From the NCBI RefSeq assembly GCF_024213375.1, contig NZ_JANAVJ010000006.1, positions 1-64,000 on the forward strand: a DNA stretch of 64,000 bases, written 5' to 3'. Position numbers and translations under genes: made by a program. The notes beneath the pieces are model-generated. The model did not search any database. It was not told where the DNA came from and saw only the letters and a list, made by a program, of their open reading frames with translations. How positions within the stretch are numbered: position 1 is the stretch's first letter; every line of letters begins with the position of its first letter. The DNA is from Paenibacillus sp. MZ04-78.2. GTDB lineage: Bacteria > Bacillota > Bacilli > Paenibacillales > NBRC-103111. Positions 44,768-52,532 of the stretch are shown piece by piece.

Positions 44768-45697
44768 GTGCAGGCTTTAACTTTTCGGGAAGACCGGACG
44801 TTTACGATTGTACAGTTTACCGACGTGCATATGAAAGCCGGAGGCGACGCAGACCGGCGCACCTTGGAGCTGATGGAGCATATACTCGAAGCGGAGCGGC
44901 CCGATCTGGTCTACTTCACTGGAGATGTCATCGAGGACAAGGAATGCGATGATCCGCTCGGCCGGTTCGACCGGGCGGTTTCCGTCGTCGAGAAGCGGCG
45001 CATCCTGTGGGCGGTCGTCTTCGGCAATCACGATACCGAGATGAAAATCACCCGGCAGCAGCTGATGGACAAAGTGTCCGGCTACGAGTACGCGTTAGCG
45101 GCAGGCGGTCCGTCGGACATCGCCGGAGAAGGCAATTATGTGCTCGAAGTCCGGGATGCATCCGGCAGACCGGCCGCCTTGCTGTACGGCTTCGACTCCG
45201 GCTGCATGTCCACGCTGCCGCACGTTCAGGGCTACGGCTGGATTTGCCGCGATCAGATCGATTGGTACGTCCGGCAGTCCGCTGCCTATACGTCGGACAA
45301 CGGCGGCACGCCGCTACCGGCCTTGGCGTTCTTCCATATCCCGCTGCCGGAATACGCGGAGGTATGGGAGCGCGAAGTATGCTATGGGCATAAGCACGAG
45401 AACGTGTGCTGCCCGAAGATCAACACGGGACTGTTTGCGGCGCTCGTCGAAATGGGCGACGTCATGGGCACGTTCGCCGGTCACGACCACGTCAACGATT
45501 ACTGCGGCACGCTTCACGGCGTCCGCCTGTGTTATGGCCGGGCAACGGGCTACAACACGTACGGCCGGGACGATTTCCCGCGCGGAGCGCGCGTCATCCG
45601 GCTGCGCGAAGGCGAGCGCGGCTTCGAGAGCTGGATGCGCCTTGCGGACGGAACGGTCGTGACGGGGCAGCCGGAGCATCGGCCGGAGACGCGCTAA
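44768..45697 (+). CDS. Calcineurin-like metallophosphoesterase
   Basis: 309 residues with the dimetal motifs in order: FTDVHMKAGGD, YFTGDVIEDKE, VFGNHDTEMK, ALAFFHIPLPEY and TFAGHDHVNDY (the D-x-H, GD-x2-D-like, GNHD and GHDH signatures). No signal peptide. Closest in style to the DCR2/YkoQ-like purple-acid-phosphatase-related group; substrate unknown. The start is GTG 44768, with AGAGGAG upstream. Downstream (45741-45840) there is a short frameshifted protein-like stretch. Confidence 0.88.
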   Translation: MQALTFREDRTFTIVQFTDVHMKAGGDADRRTLELMEHILEAERPDLVYFTGDVIEDKECDDPLGRFDRAVSVVEKRRILWAVVFGNHDTEMKITRQQLMDKVSGYEYALAAGGPSDIAGEGNYVLEVRDASGRPAALLYGFDSGCMSTLPHVQGYGWICRDQIDWYVRQSAAYTSDNGGTPLPALAFFHIPLPEYAEVWEREVCYGHKHENVCCPKINTGLFAALVEMGDVMGTFAGHDHVNDYCGTLHGVRLCYGRATGYNTYGRDDFPRGARVIRLREGERGFESWMRLADGTVVTGQPEHRPETR

Positions 45698-45820
45698 AGG
45701 ACCACCCGCCGGAGGGCCAAGATCTAATCATACGCTAAAGGACGTCGTCTTCGACAGCTACCAAACGAAAACAGGCGGACGGGATCATTCACCGCCGTCT
45801 GATCGCCGACGTCGCCTACG

Positions 45821-46336
45821 CTAACGACTCCGATCTGTAACTACTTGCGTTGCTGCGTCATCAAGTTCTCTCGGTTGCCTACCTATAAGCCGAATAAAAT
45901 TCGCCGAAACCGCCCGCAAGCCGAGTTCCTTGGCCCAGACGGACAATTGTCCGACATGATGAATTTCGTGCGCGATCACATGTCTTAAGATTTCGCCTTG
46001 GGTGAACGTTTCGTTCATCCCGGAAGGCGTAACAGGTTGACCGTCGGATTCGTTTGACCAATGTGTGAGAAAGTCCTCGACTTCGATCCGATACTGCGCG
46101 GATAGCTGCCGTATTTTGTCCAAACTGGCGTTGTCATTGAAAGCAGGCTCCGGGTCCGGCTCGCCCTTGATGGCCCGAATCCAGCTGCACTCTACATCAA
46201 CGATATGAAACAGCGTCTTCAGGATGGAGCCGACTCCGCCGGTACGTTCGCGCAGCAGCTCTTCCTCGCTTATCGCCCCGAAGGTCTCAAACCATTCGTC
46301 CCGCACCATCCAATTATAGCGAAATAACCGCAGCAT
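45821..46336 (-). CDS. DinB-family four-helix protein
   Basis: 171 residues. The DinB fold is marked by the metal-binding histidines in TLFHIVDVECSWI and HVIAHEIHHVGQLSVWAKELG. ATG 46336 has GGGGAGG upstream. DinB/YfiT-like proteins are putative metal-dependent thiol transferases or damage-inducible enzymes; the substrate is unknown here. Its 3' end overlaps a plus-strand remnant, so the two are convergent. Confidence 0.87.
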   Translation of the reverse strand: MLRLFRYNWMVRDEWFETFGAISEEELLRERTGGVGSILKTLFHIVDVECSWIRAIKGEPDPEPAFNDNASLDKIRQLSAQYRIEVEDFLTHWSNESDGQPVTPSGMNETFTQGEILRHVIAHEIHHVGQLSVWAKELGLRAVSANFIRLIGRQPRELDDAATQVVTDRSR

Positions 46337-46396
46337 TCGTTTCCTCCCCAGACCGATTCAGATTACTTCCATAAATCTCTGTCCAAAAGATCAGAC

Positions 46397-46882
46397 TTAA
46401 TATGTCGTCTTATTACATTGTCCCACCGGCGTCAACTGATAGAAACCGTCCGGTACGTACAACCGGTAGGAGCGGCTTTCCTCATCGTAAGCGGCCGCGT
46501 GCTGCCAGGCTTCTTCCACGCCTCCAGAACAGGACGTATTGATGACAACCGTTCCCGGCAGATTAATCGCTTGGCCTATCGTCTCCGGAAGCATAACCTC
46601 ATCGTGCAAGCTCGAAACGTCGATTTCTTCGATATATTCACCGAAAATAATTCCGCCTTTGTCCCCATGAGCGCTAATAATAAGGTAAGGCGGAGCGTTC
46701 TCTTCCCCTTGTCCGATCACTTGCAGAAAATCCCCCGGCGTGCCGATCGTATGAAACAGCGGAACCATACTCAACTGTTCCACAACCATACGAATAAAAT
46801 TGGCCTCGCCGGTGTCGCCAATTACAGCAATCGCAACGGGCAATCGTTTGACGTAAAAGCGGGTATCGACAGGTTTCCACAA
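46397..46882 (-). CDS. Caspase-like (clan CD-type) orphan, possibly C-terminally damaged
   Basis: 161 residues, start TTG 46882 (weak site), no signal peptide. Hydrophobic strand followed by His (PPYLIISAHGDKGG, H72) and a second strand followed by Cys (GTVVINTSCSGG, C118) give a His-Cys dyad 46 residues apart, the arrangement of caspase/CHAT/gingipain proteases. The N-terminal part (LPVAIAVIGDTGEANFIRMV) is a Rossmann-like strand-helix unit. The last ~40 residues are less protein-like than the rest and may reflect a frameshift. No recognised partner adjoins it. Activity is inference from motif and spacing. Confidence 0.5.
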   Translation of the reverse strand: MWKPVDTRFYVKRLPVAIAVIGDTGEANFIRMVVEQLSMVPLFHTIGTPGDFLQVIGQGEENAPPYLIISAHGDKGGIIFGEYIEEIDVSSLHDEVMLPETIGQAINLPGTVVINTSCSGGVEEAWQHAAAYDEESRSYRLYVPDGFYQLTPVGQCNKTTY

Positions 46883-46894
46883 GGTTCATCACTC

Positions 46895-47164
46895 TTAATC
46901 TATTTTTAAAATGTTTACGGCGATGTGTTTCCACGGTTTCACATAAAGAAGAACAAGGCCAGTCACAGCTTTCCCTCTCCTGGCATACGCCGAGCTGGTG
47001 ATGCCGAAGCCGCAGCCGACATCCAGAATCGACTGTCCGGCTCCTTCAAGAAAACGGTCGATTTGATGCCAGGCTGTCGCATAGAATAACTGTCCCCAAG
47101 GCATCTTGGTATAAGTTAAGTAAGACTGGATCGATTTGGAGAATGCTGCGGCCTTGGAAGCCAT
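46895..47164 (-). pseudogene. SAM-dependent methyltransferase, truncated
   Basis: 89 codons from ATG 47164 (AAAGGAGC upstream). The N-terminus YLTYTKMPWGQLFYATAWHQI and the SAM-binding motif I SILDVGCGFGITSSAYARRG are those of a SmtA-like class I methyltransferase of ~250 residues. After GKAVTG the family pattern is lost, and the frame ends 20 codons later. Motifs II-IV, needed for substrate binding, are absent, so it is a remnant. Confidence 0.8.
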
Positions 47165-47202
47165 AGGATATTGCTCCTTTGTGTGCCTCTGTATAAGTGG
47201 AA

Positions 47203-47583
47203 TCAACTGCTAAACGGATCTTTTCCTCTTGATTGGAACATATGGAAGTCGATCCATTGATCCAACGTGCTTTTGCTGTAATATCGGTGACCGTTAATTT
47301 GAAAGAACGAAATATATCTATGCGTATCGTAAGCCGACAGCTTCTTTCGGATCGCTTCCGATTTTTTTACCAGTTCTTTAAAGTCGGTTTCAGGCAGCCC
47401 CACATAGCTTGCCGCTTCTTCGTCCGTTAGGAGCATCGCGCTGGACAGTGCTTTTGGCTTGCCCGAATCTTTTAACAAGGAGGCAGCTTGAATGGCATCA
47501 GCGATTAGCTTGGCTCCATAGACGAAGGACAGGCAGCACAGAATAACCAAAACCACATGCAAAATAGAATAAGTTTTATGCAT
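47203..47583 (-). CDS. Membrane-anchored small protein with excisionase-like domain
   Basis: 126 residues from ATG 47583 (AAGGATC upstream). Residues ~5-30 are one hydrophobic helix. The remainder (LLTDEEAASYVGLPETDFKEL ... YISFFQINGHRYYSKSTLDQWIDF) reads like the MerR/excisionase-type winged helix (bin-type HTH_17), which normally sits in soluble proteins. A membrane anchor in front of it is unusual. Function unknown; perhaps a membrane-tethered regulator. Confidence 0.6.
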   Translation of the reverse strand: MHKTYSILHVVLVILCCLSFVYGAKLIADAIQAASLLKDSGKPKALSSAMLLTDEEAASYVGLPETDFKELVKKSEAIRKKLSAYDTHRYISFFQINGHRYYSKSTLDQWIDFHMFQSRGKDPFSS

Positions 47584-47601
47584 TGGCAACTGATCCTTTC
47601 G

Positions 47602-47931
47602 TTATAGCTTGTGTTGAACAGTCAAGATGGGTTGCGGTACCCCGTTATTTTCGTCCGGATAGCCGAGCGAAGCATTAATAAACCGGCAGCCATGGCTGGT
47701 GTAATCTATCCGACTGTGTACATGCCCGAAGCACCATACTTTATTTTGAATGTGCCCAAAGAACTCCGAGCCATCAAAATAATAAAAGCTCGTTGCCAGT
47801 TGTTCCGCCCGGTCGGCAGGGACATGCGTCCAGTCAGGCGATATATGGGTTACGATAACGTCGGTGTCCGAGAGGACTTGGTAAAGCTTCTGTTTCTCTT
47901 CTTGAAACATCCAGTTTACAGATCTTAGCCG
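47602..47931 (-). pseudogene. Calcineurin-like phosphoesterase, 5' part lost
   Basis: The minus-strand frame is open from the edge of an IS-end repeat at 47932. It encodes only the C-terminal half of a metallophosphoesterase: SDTDVIVTHISPDWTHVP and the metal-binding VWCFGHVHSRIDY (GH-x-H motif), then the closing strand. The N-terminal D-x-H and GNH motifs are gone, so the protein cannot bind both metals. The break coincides with the repeat, suggesting IS-mediated loss. Confidence 0.8.
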
Positions 47932-47959
47932 AGAAAGCCCTTACCTTTAGGCATGGGAT
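47932..47959. repeat. 28-bp IS-end repeat, copy 1
   Basis: Identical over 28 bp to 63004-63031. The core CCCTTACC-ttta-GGCATGGG is an imperfect hairpin of the kind found at IS200/IS605 element ends. This copy marks the breakpoint between the phosphoesterase remnant and a TnpB remnant. Confidence 0.75.
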
Positions 47960-47962
47960 TTA

Positions 47963-48391
47963 AAGAAGCTGTCTGCGATTCGTAAGCAAGAAAATAAAGA
48001 GCATCGCTACATGAAAGACCAAAACCACAAAATCAGCCGTAAGATCGTGAACATGGCGATTGAAGAACAAGTATCGGTCATCAAGCTGGAGAAGCTGACG
48101 AACCTTAGCCAAACGACAAGAACAAGTCGTAAAAACGCAAAAAACTTGCATAACTGGACGTTCTACCAATTGCAAACGTTTATCGCATACAAAGCGGCAT
48201 TGGCCGGGATTAACATCATCGAAGTCAATCCAGCGTACACCTCCCAAACGTGTCCAAACTGCGAGAAACGGAACAAGGCAATGGACCGAACGTATGAGTG
48301 TTCATGCGGGTATCGCGCACACCGCGACAGAGTTGGAGCCATCAACATTATGCGCCAACCTGTGATAGATGGTAACAGTCTATCAGCCTAG
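47963..48391 (+). pseudogene. TnpB (IS200/IS605) C-terminal remnant
   Basis: The frame starts next to the 28-bp repeat (KKLSAIRKQENKEHRYMKDQ) and gives the C-terminal ~140 residues of a TnpB: SVIKLEKLTNLSQTTRTSRK (RuvC-II area), VNPAYTSQTCPNCEKRN with the zinc-ribbon CPNC and CSCG pairs, and the final RAHRDRVGAINIMRQ acid. The N-terminal ~230 residues are missing. It is more divergent from the remnant at 817-1182 than duplicates would be, so the two came from different elements. Confidence 0.85.
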
Positions 48392-48487
48392 ATAGCTATA
48401 CGCTCTGATCTAGGATGAGCTAATGAGCTAGCTCTTAACTTAGCAGTCTGCACAAAACAGAAATGGCCTGCGTGCGTTAACTAGCTA

Positions 48488-48522
48488 AGAATCCCACGGC
48501 TTTAGCCGTGTCGGAGGCTCAA
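48488..48522 (+). mobile_element. IS200/IS605 right-end hairpin
   Basis: GAATCCCACGGC-ttta-GCCGTG (48489-48510) followed by TCGGAGGCTCAA is a right-end structure of this superfamily and lies ~100 bp behind the TnpB remnant. Its last bases supply the stop codon of the GrpB gene on the other strand. Confidence 0.7.
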
Positions 48523-49067
48523 CTATCGCTATTTCCGGGCCTCCATCCCGTTTTTTGAGACCAGGAATGCGCTTGCTGCAAAATGCTCCAAATCACAGGG
48601 GTTTTCCCTTCCACGTAGCTTTCCCGCTCATTCCGGTACAGCTCCATGAGACGATGCTTTTCCTTGACATAGGTCGTACAAGCTTCCGGATGGGAGCGCA
48701 AGTAGTCTCTAAACAGAAGAGTCAGCTGCTCGGACCAACTGCCATGTTCTCTGACGTGGATATGGGTTCTTTTCGTTCCCGGGCGTTCTCTGAAATAGGC
48801 TTTGGTTTTGTCAGGGTTCTCCTCCCGGTGAATGAAGCCTACGCTTTCCAACTGCGGCTTATAAGTCTCCAGCGATGCAAGCTGCTTCACCGAAATTTGA
48901 ATGTCGATAATGGGCTTCGCGTCGATCCCCTTCACGGAAGTAGACCCAACATGGTCGATTCGTATGGCGGCGTCTCCCAGGGCTTGTCTTATGCGCTCAC
49001 CGATGATATTGAATTCATCAGGCCACGAATCGTTGTAAGGTAAGACGATAACCGGGTCTTTCATCAT
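48519..49067 (-). CDS. GrpB family protein (UPF0157)
   Basis: 182 residues. The GrpB nucleotidyltransferase-like core is plain: IVLPYNDSWPDEFNIIGERIRQALG, IDHVGSTSVKGIDAKPIIDIQI and THIHVREHGSWSEQLTLLFRDYLRSHP. Function is not established; the fold belongs to the nucleotidyltransferase superfamily. GAGGTGA lies upstream; ATG 49064 is an equally good start. The TGA stop sits in the end of the neighbouring IS605 element, so the original C-terminus was probably a few residues different. Confidence 0.88.
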   Translation of the reverse strand: MMKDPVIVLPYNDSWPDEFNIIGERIRQALGDAAIRIDHVGSTSVKGIDAKPIIDIQISVKQLASLETYKPQLESVGFIHREENPDKTKAYFRERPGTKRTHIHVREHGSWSEQLTLLFRDYLRSHPEACTTYVKEKHRLMELYRNERESYVEGKTPVIWSILQQAHSWSQKTGWRPGNSDS

Positions 49068-49277
49068 TCATTTCACCTCTCGCTTTTCCGTCGAAATGAT
49101 TCCTGAAGACCAGTATACCAAAATTTGGCTTGCCGCGAAAAGCAACAAAGTACCTGCTAATGTCCGTCATGAAAACATACTCAAAAGGGGGCGTCGAAGG
49201 TATACTAAAGAATAGCAAATTTACGGCCAAACAAGACCCGACCTTATAACTATACTTCCGAAGAAGAAGGTGACAGA

Positions 49278-49820
49278 ATGACCATTTATATCGCGCTGCT
49301 GCGGGGAATTAACGTGGGCGGACACAATAAGATCAAGATGGCTGAATTGAAGCGCACGCTGGAAACGATGGGCCTGCATCGGGTCCAAACGTATATTCAA
49401 AGCGGCAATGTCCTGTTCGAATCGGAAGAGAGCCCAGAGACGCTGCGCCTGCGGATCGAAGAGGAGATTGGAGCGGTGTTTGGCATTTCGATCACCGTTG
49501 TCATGAGGACGGCTGAGGAACTGGAGCGAATCGTTGAGGATTGCCCTTATGCGGATATTCCCTTGGCGGAAGGCGAAAGCATCCACGTTTCCTTATTGAC
49601 CGAAGCGCCGCCGCAGAAGGTGGTCAACCTGTTATCCGCCAGCGAACGAGATAACGATGAATACTACATCCACGGACGCGAGATTTACTTTTTGTTCCGT
49701 CAAAGCATACTGGATTCCAAGCTGGCAAAACATTTGAACAAGCCGGGCAATATGGTAACTACGCGCAACTGGAATACGATGAACAAACTGGCCGCGCTGG
49801 CGAAGGCGATGCGGGCTTAA
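49278..49820 (+). CDS. DUF1697 family protein
   Basis: 180 residues beginning MTIYIALLRGINVGGHNKIK, the family hallmark, then RVQTYIQSGNVLFESEE and near the end TTRNWNTMNKLAALA. AAGGTGAC precedes the ATG. The biochemical function of DUF1697 is unknown. A possible -10 (TATACT, 49201-49206) lies upstream. Confidence 0.88.
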   Translation: MTIYIALLRGINVGGHNKIKMAELKRTLETMGLHRVQTYIQSGNVLFESEESPETLRLRIEEEIGAVFGISITVVMRTAEELERIVEDCPYADIPLAEGESIHVSLLTEAPPQKVVNLLSASERDNDEYYIHGREIYFLFRQSILDSKLAKHLNKPGNMVTTRNWNTMNKLAALAKAMRA

Positions 49821-49979
49821 CGGGGCACTCGGATAAGTGGACTGCCGCCGTACGGTACGGCATTGCAGATCGAGCCGGAGCTGCTCGTCCGGAACATGTC
49901 GGAGGCCAGCGCCCGTATCCTCGCACATGATGAAGCGATGTTATCCAACCACACAAGTAGAAAGGGAGATGAATCATGA
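49821..49979 (+). pseudogene. Unassigned C-terminal gene fragment coupled to the next gene
   Basis: Directly after the DUF1697 stop, in the same frame, 52 codons stay open (YGTALQIEPELLVRNMSEAS then ARILAHDEAM) and end in a TGA overlapping the ATG of the monooxygenase gene. The composition is protein-like but no start is available. It could be the tail of a short-chain dehydrogenase or another deleted gene; not identified. Confidence 0.4.
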
Positions 49980-50275
49980 GTAAATACGCCATGTTTGGAA
50001 AATTGACGGCCCACCCGGGGAAACGGGAAGAGCTTGCGAAAATGATGCTGGAAGCCGATACGCTGAACGACATGAAAGGCTGCATCTATTATATTCTGCA
50101 TGAAGCTGAAGAAGATCCGGACGTCTTGTGGATCACGGAGCTGTGGGAGAGCCGGGAGGCGCATGCTGCGTCGCTGAAGAACGAAAAAGTGCGCGAGCTT
50201 ATCGGGCGCTGCCAGCATTTGATTGAGGAAGTCGGCGGCGTAAAGGTCCGGCCGATCGGGGGAAAAGGGTTTTGA
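49976..50275 (+). CDS. Antibiotic biosynthesis monooxygenase (ABM) domain protein
   Basis: 99 residues, single ABM ferredoxin-like domain: YAMFGKLTAHPGKREELAKMML, GCIYYILHEAEEDPDVLWITELWESREAHAASL. Family members are small dimeric oxygenases acting on quinone-like substrates or heme, or stress proteins of unknown chemistry. AAGGGAG lies eight bases before the ATG. Confidence 0.9.
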   Translation: MSKYAMFGKLTAHPGKREELAKMMLEADTLNDMKGCIYYILHEAEEDPDVLWITELWESREAHAASLKNEKVRELIGRCQHLIEEVGGVKVRPIGGKGF

Positions 50276-50314
50276 TGGGGAAGTAGCAACATATTCAGTA
50301 CCTAAGCCCATAAA

Positions 50315-50340
50315 GCCTTCCAAGTAACCCACTGGAAGGC
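50315..50340 (-). terminator. Stem-loop between ABM gene and mazF
   Basis: GCCTTCCA (50315-50322) and TGGAAGGC (50333-50340) form an 8-bp stem between convergent genes; on the minus strand it is followed by a short TTT run. Confidence 0.55.
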
Positions 50341-50349
50341 AAAAAACGG

Positions 50350-50691
50350 TTATCGAATCAACAACTCCATTTTTGAAACAACCTCAGCCAGCGTCTTATC
50401 TGGAACTTTACAGATGAAAGTTGCCAGTCGGGACTGCCAGTCGAGACTTTTCACCTGATCGGAGAGAATTACCCCCTCGATAGGCAAATCCTGCGGAATG
50501 ATGACCTCGAATGGATAGCCCTTGATCTTGGACGTTACCGGACAGAGCAGAGAAAGTCCGGCCTTCCCGTTATACGCGGCAGGTGAAATGACCAAAGCAG
50601 GACGCTTCCCAGCTTGTTCATGACCTGCTTGTGGGTTGAATTGCAACCACACCAAGTCGCCGCGATCCGGCACATACGTACTGGTTACCAT
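50350..50691 (-). CDS. mazF: MazF-type endoribonuclease toxin
   Basis: 113 residues with the PemK/MazF fold: DRGDLVWLQFNPQAGHEQAGKRPALVISPAAYN, LCPVTSKIKGYPFEVIIP and SDQVKSLDWQSRLATFICKV. It cuts mRNA at specific sequences when freed from its antitoxin. It overlaps the antitoxin gene by 7 bp. The whole fold, including the conserved Arg and Ser/Thr of the active site, seems present. Confidence 0.92.
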   Translation of the reverse strand: MVTSTYVPDRGDLVWLQFNPQAGHEQAGKRPALVISPAAYNGKAGLSLLCPVTSKIKGYPFEVIIPQDLPIEGVILSDQVKSLDWQSRLATFICKVPDKTLAEVVSKMELLIR

Positions 50692-50915
50692 GACTCCCGT
50701 CCTTGCGGCCCGCCAGTAGAAGCCTCTTTATGGAGATTTTCTGGCGTAATCTGGGCAAGAAGTTCATCCAGAGTGGACAACTTCGGCTTAATGACAAGGT
50801 GACCATCTTCCACGTCTAGATCGACCTCGGAGCCTTCCTCAAGTCCCACCTTCAAGGCAAGGGACTTCGGGATGCGAATGCCCAAGCTGTTTCCCCATTT
50901 TTGAACCTGAAACAT
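50685..50915 (-). CDS. mazE: MazE-type antitoxin
   Basis: 76 residues. The N-terminal AbrB/SpoVT swapped-hairpin DNA-binding domain is QKWGNSLGIRIPKSLALKVGLEEGSEVDLDVEDGHLVIKP; the C-terminal tail (LDELLAQITPENLHKEASTG) would bind MazF. GGAGG lies eight bases before the ATG. It should autorepress the operon. Confidence 0.92.
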   Translation of the reverse strand: MFQVQKWGNSLGIRIPKSLALKVGLEEGSEVDLDVEDGHLVIKPKLSTLDELLAQITPENLHKEASTGGPQGRESW

Positions 50916-51053
50916 GGAACCGCCTCCAACTAAAAAAGTATATACAAAGTATAAACATAATGTTGATTAAAGTCAAATCGAGGTCTGGTGTTTGTGTGAG
51001 ATATGATGAATCGTTTGCAGATTTGTTAATATGCTGCGACTTAACATTTCGAC

Positions 51054-51179
51054 TTAGGTCACTTCAAAGACTTGTGCAAGCTTAACCAATGTTTCGGTAT
51101 CCGGATCGCGTATCCCGTACTCCCAATTGGCGTAAGTGCTGCTGCGTTTGATACCTAATCGTTCGGCAAGTACGGACAT
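51054..51179 (-). pseudogene. N-terminally truncated XRE helix-turn-helix
   Basis: 41 codons: MSVLAERLGIKRSSTYANWE followed by YGIRDPDTETLVKLAQVFEVT, the second half of a Cro/C1-type HTH, starting inside helix 2. A GAGGTGAC ribosome site lies about seven bases upstream, so the fragment could still be translated. One extra Ser (KRSSTYANWE) disturbs the recognition-helix spacing. The DNA-binding function is probably lost. Confidence 0.65.
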
Positions 51180-51222
51180 AGATCGTCACCTCACAGTTCA
51201 TTAACATTGTAGTAATTAAAAC

Positions 51223-51262
51223 AACGGCCCTCTTACAGCACACCGTCTGCAAAAGGGCCGTT
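51223..51262 (-). terminator. Terminator of the FUSC exporter gene
   Basis: AACGGCCCTCTT (51223-51234) pairs with AAAAGGGCCGTT (51251-51262); on the minus strand the stem is followed by GTTTTAATT. Confidence 0.75.
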
Positions 51263-51265
51263 CAG

Positions 51266-52336
51266 CTACTTCTTATTAATCCACGCCGACACGGATTCCA
51301 GCAGATCGTTTTCTTTGTCCTCCGCGCCGCGGTCGAATTGCTCGACCAGCTTGTTCAGCCTGCCGGTTTGGTAGCCGTAGTCATACATGGCCGCGGCTAC
51401 GATTGAGAGGCGCAGATTGCCATCGCTGGCATCGGCATACCAGCTCATGAGCTGCTTCAGGAAGCGCTCATTCTCCACTTCGATGACCGCGGCTTCGGAA
51501 ATATCCGCTTTCAGCTTATTCTCGAATTTCAAGAGCACGTGTTCGTGGAACCTGATCAGCTTTTCCATATGGCGGTCGAATTCCCGGTCGAGCTCCGGAG
51601 AGCGGGACGCTTGAAAATAATGCTCCTCCACGGCTTCCAGCACTTCCATCCCTTTGTGCAGCGTGTGCAGCATTTGCTTGTAAACGACCAAATGGCGGGT
51701 CTCGCTGAATTTGGCGCGCTTGAGCTTATGCAGATCTTCTTCTAACAGCGTGTACTTGTCCGTCAGCGATTTGAGCGCTCCTTCGAGCGCCTGCTTTTCG
51801 TCGCGGAACACGCTTTCCTTGATCTCGTCCGATATGACCGTGCGCAGCAGCAGAGACATTTTGAAGAAGGTCGATTCGATCTGCTTCACAAACTGAACTC
51901 TGGGGCGGGGAGGGAAGAACGTAATGTTGATCAAAAACGCCGAGCCAATCCCGATTAAGCTCAGCAAAAACCGGTTTAGCGCGAAATCCCACTGCCCGGA
52001 TGCTTCCATAACAGCAATGACGGTCACCAGTGTCAGGCCGACGGTTTCTTCCATTTTCAGCTTCAGGCAGATCATAATGGCAAGGATACAAGCAATCCCG
52101 ACTGCGATCGGGTCATTCGAGAAAATCATACCGGCAACCAAGGCCAGCACGGCCCCGAGCGTGTTCGTTTGCAACTGATCGAGCAAATAACGCCACGAGC
52201 GGTAAATGGATGGCTGCATAGCAAAAATCGCAGCGACTCCGGCGATCACAGGGGGCGTGTACCCGACCAATACGCTAATATACAGTGCCAGGGTAACCGC
52301 AAACCCTGTCTTCAGCACGCGGGCTCCGAACGTCAC
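51266..52336 (-). CDS. Aromatic acid exporter family protein (FUSC/ArAE type)
   Basis: 356 residues from GTG 52336, seven bases after AAGGAGG. Six predicted helices in the first ~150 residues (TGFAVTLALYISVLVGYTPPVIAGVAAIFAMQPS ... AFLINITFFPPRP) are followed by a ~200-residue helical cytoplasmic domain. This matches the YgaE/ArAE_1-type exporters of Bacillota, about half the length of E. coli AaeB. Exported compound unknown. A terminator follows. Confidence 0.85.
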   Translation of the reverse strand: MTFGARVLKTGFAVTLALYISVLVGYTPPVIAGVAAIFAMQPSIYRSWRYLLDQLQTNTLGAVLALVAGMIFSNDPIAVGIACILAIMICLKLKMEETVGLTLVTVIAVMEASGQWDFALNRFLLSLIGIGSAFLINITFFPPRPRVQFVKQIESTFFKMSLLLRTVISDEIKESVFRDEKQALEGALKSLTDKYTLLEEDLHKLKRAKFSETRHLVVYKQMLHTLHKGMEVLEAVEEHYFQASRSPELDREFDRHMEKLIRFHEHVLLKFENKLKADISEAAVIEVENERFLKQLMSWYADASDGNLRLSIVAAAMYDYGYQTGRLNKLVEQFDRGAEDKENDLLESVSAWINKK

Positions 52337-52532
52337 AGCCATCCCTCCTTTTATAATAGTAGAAGTATTCATGACTATCTTACACGGAATCCCGGCTTGT
52401 TGGCAAAATGAAATTGAATAGATTGCCCGGGTAGAAATGAGTGAAAAAAAGAAGGGCTTTAAGTGCAACAATTATCTCATAACTTATGTATATAATGGTG
52501 TAGTATTCCAAATCAGAGAGGAGTTTTATAAA

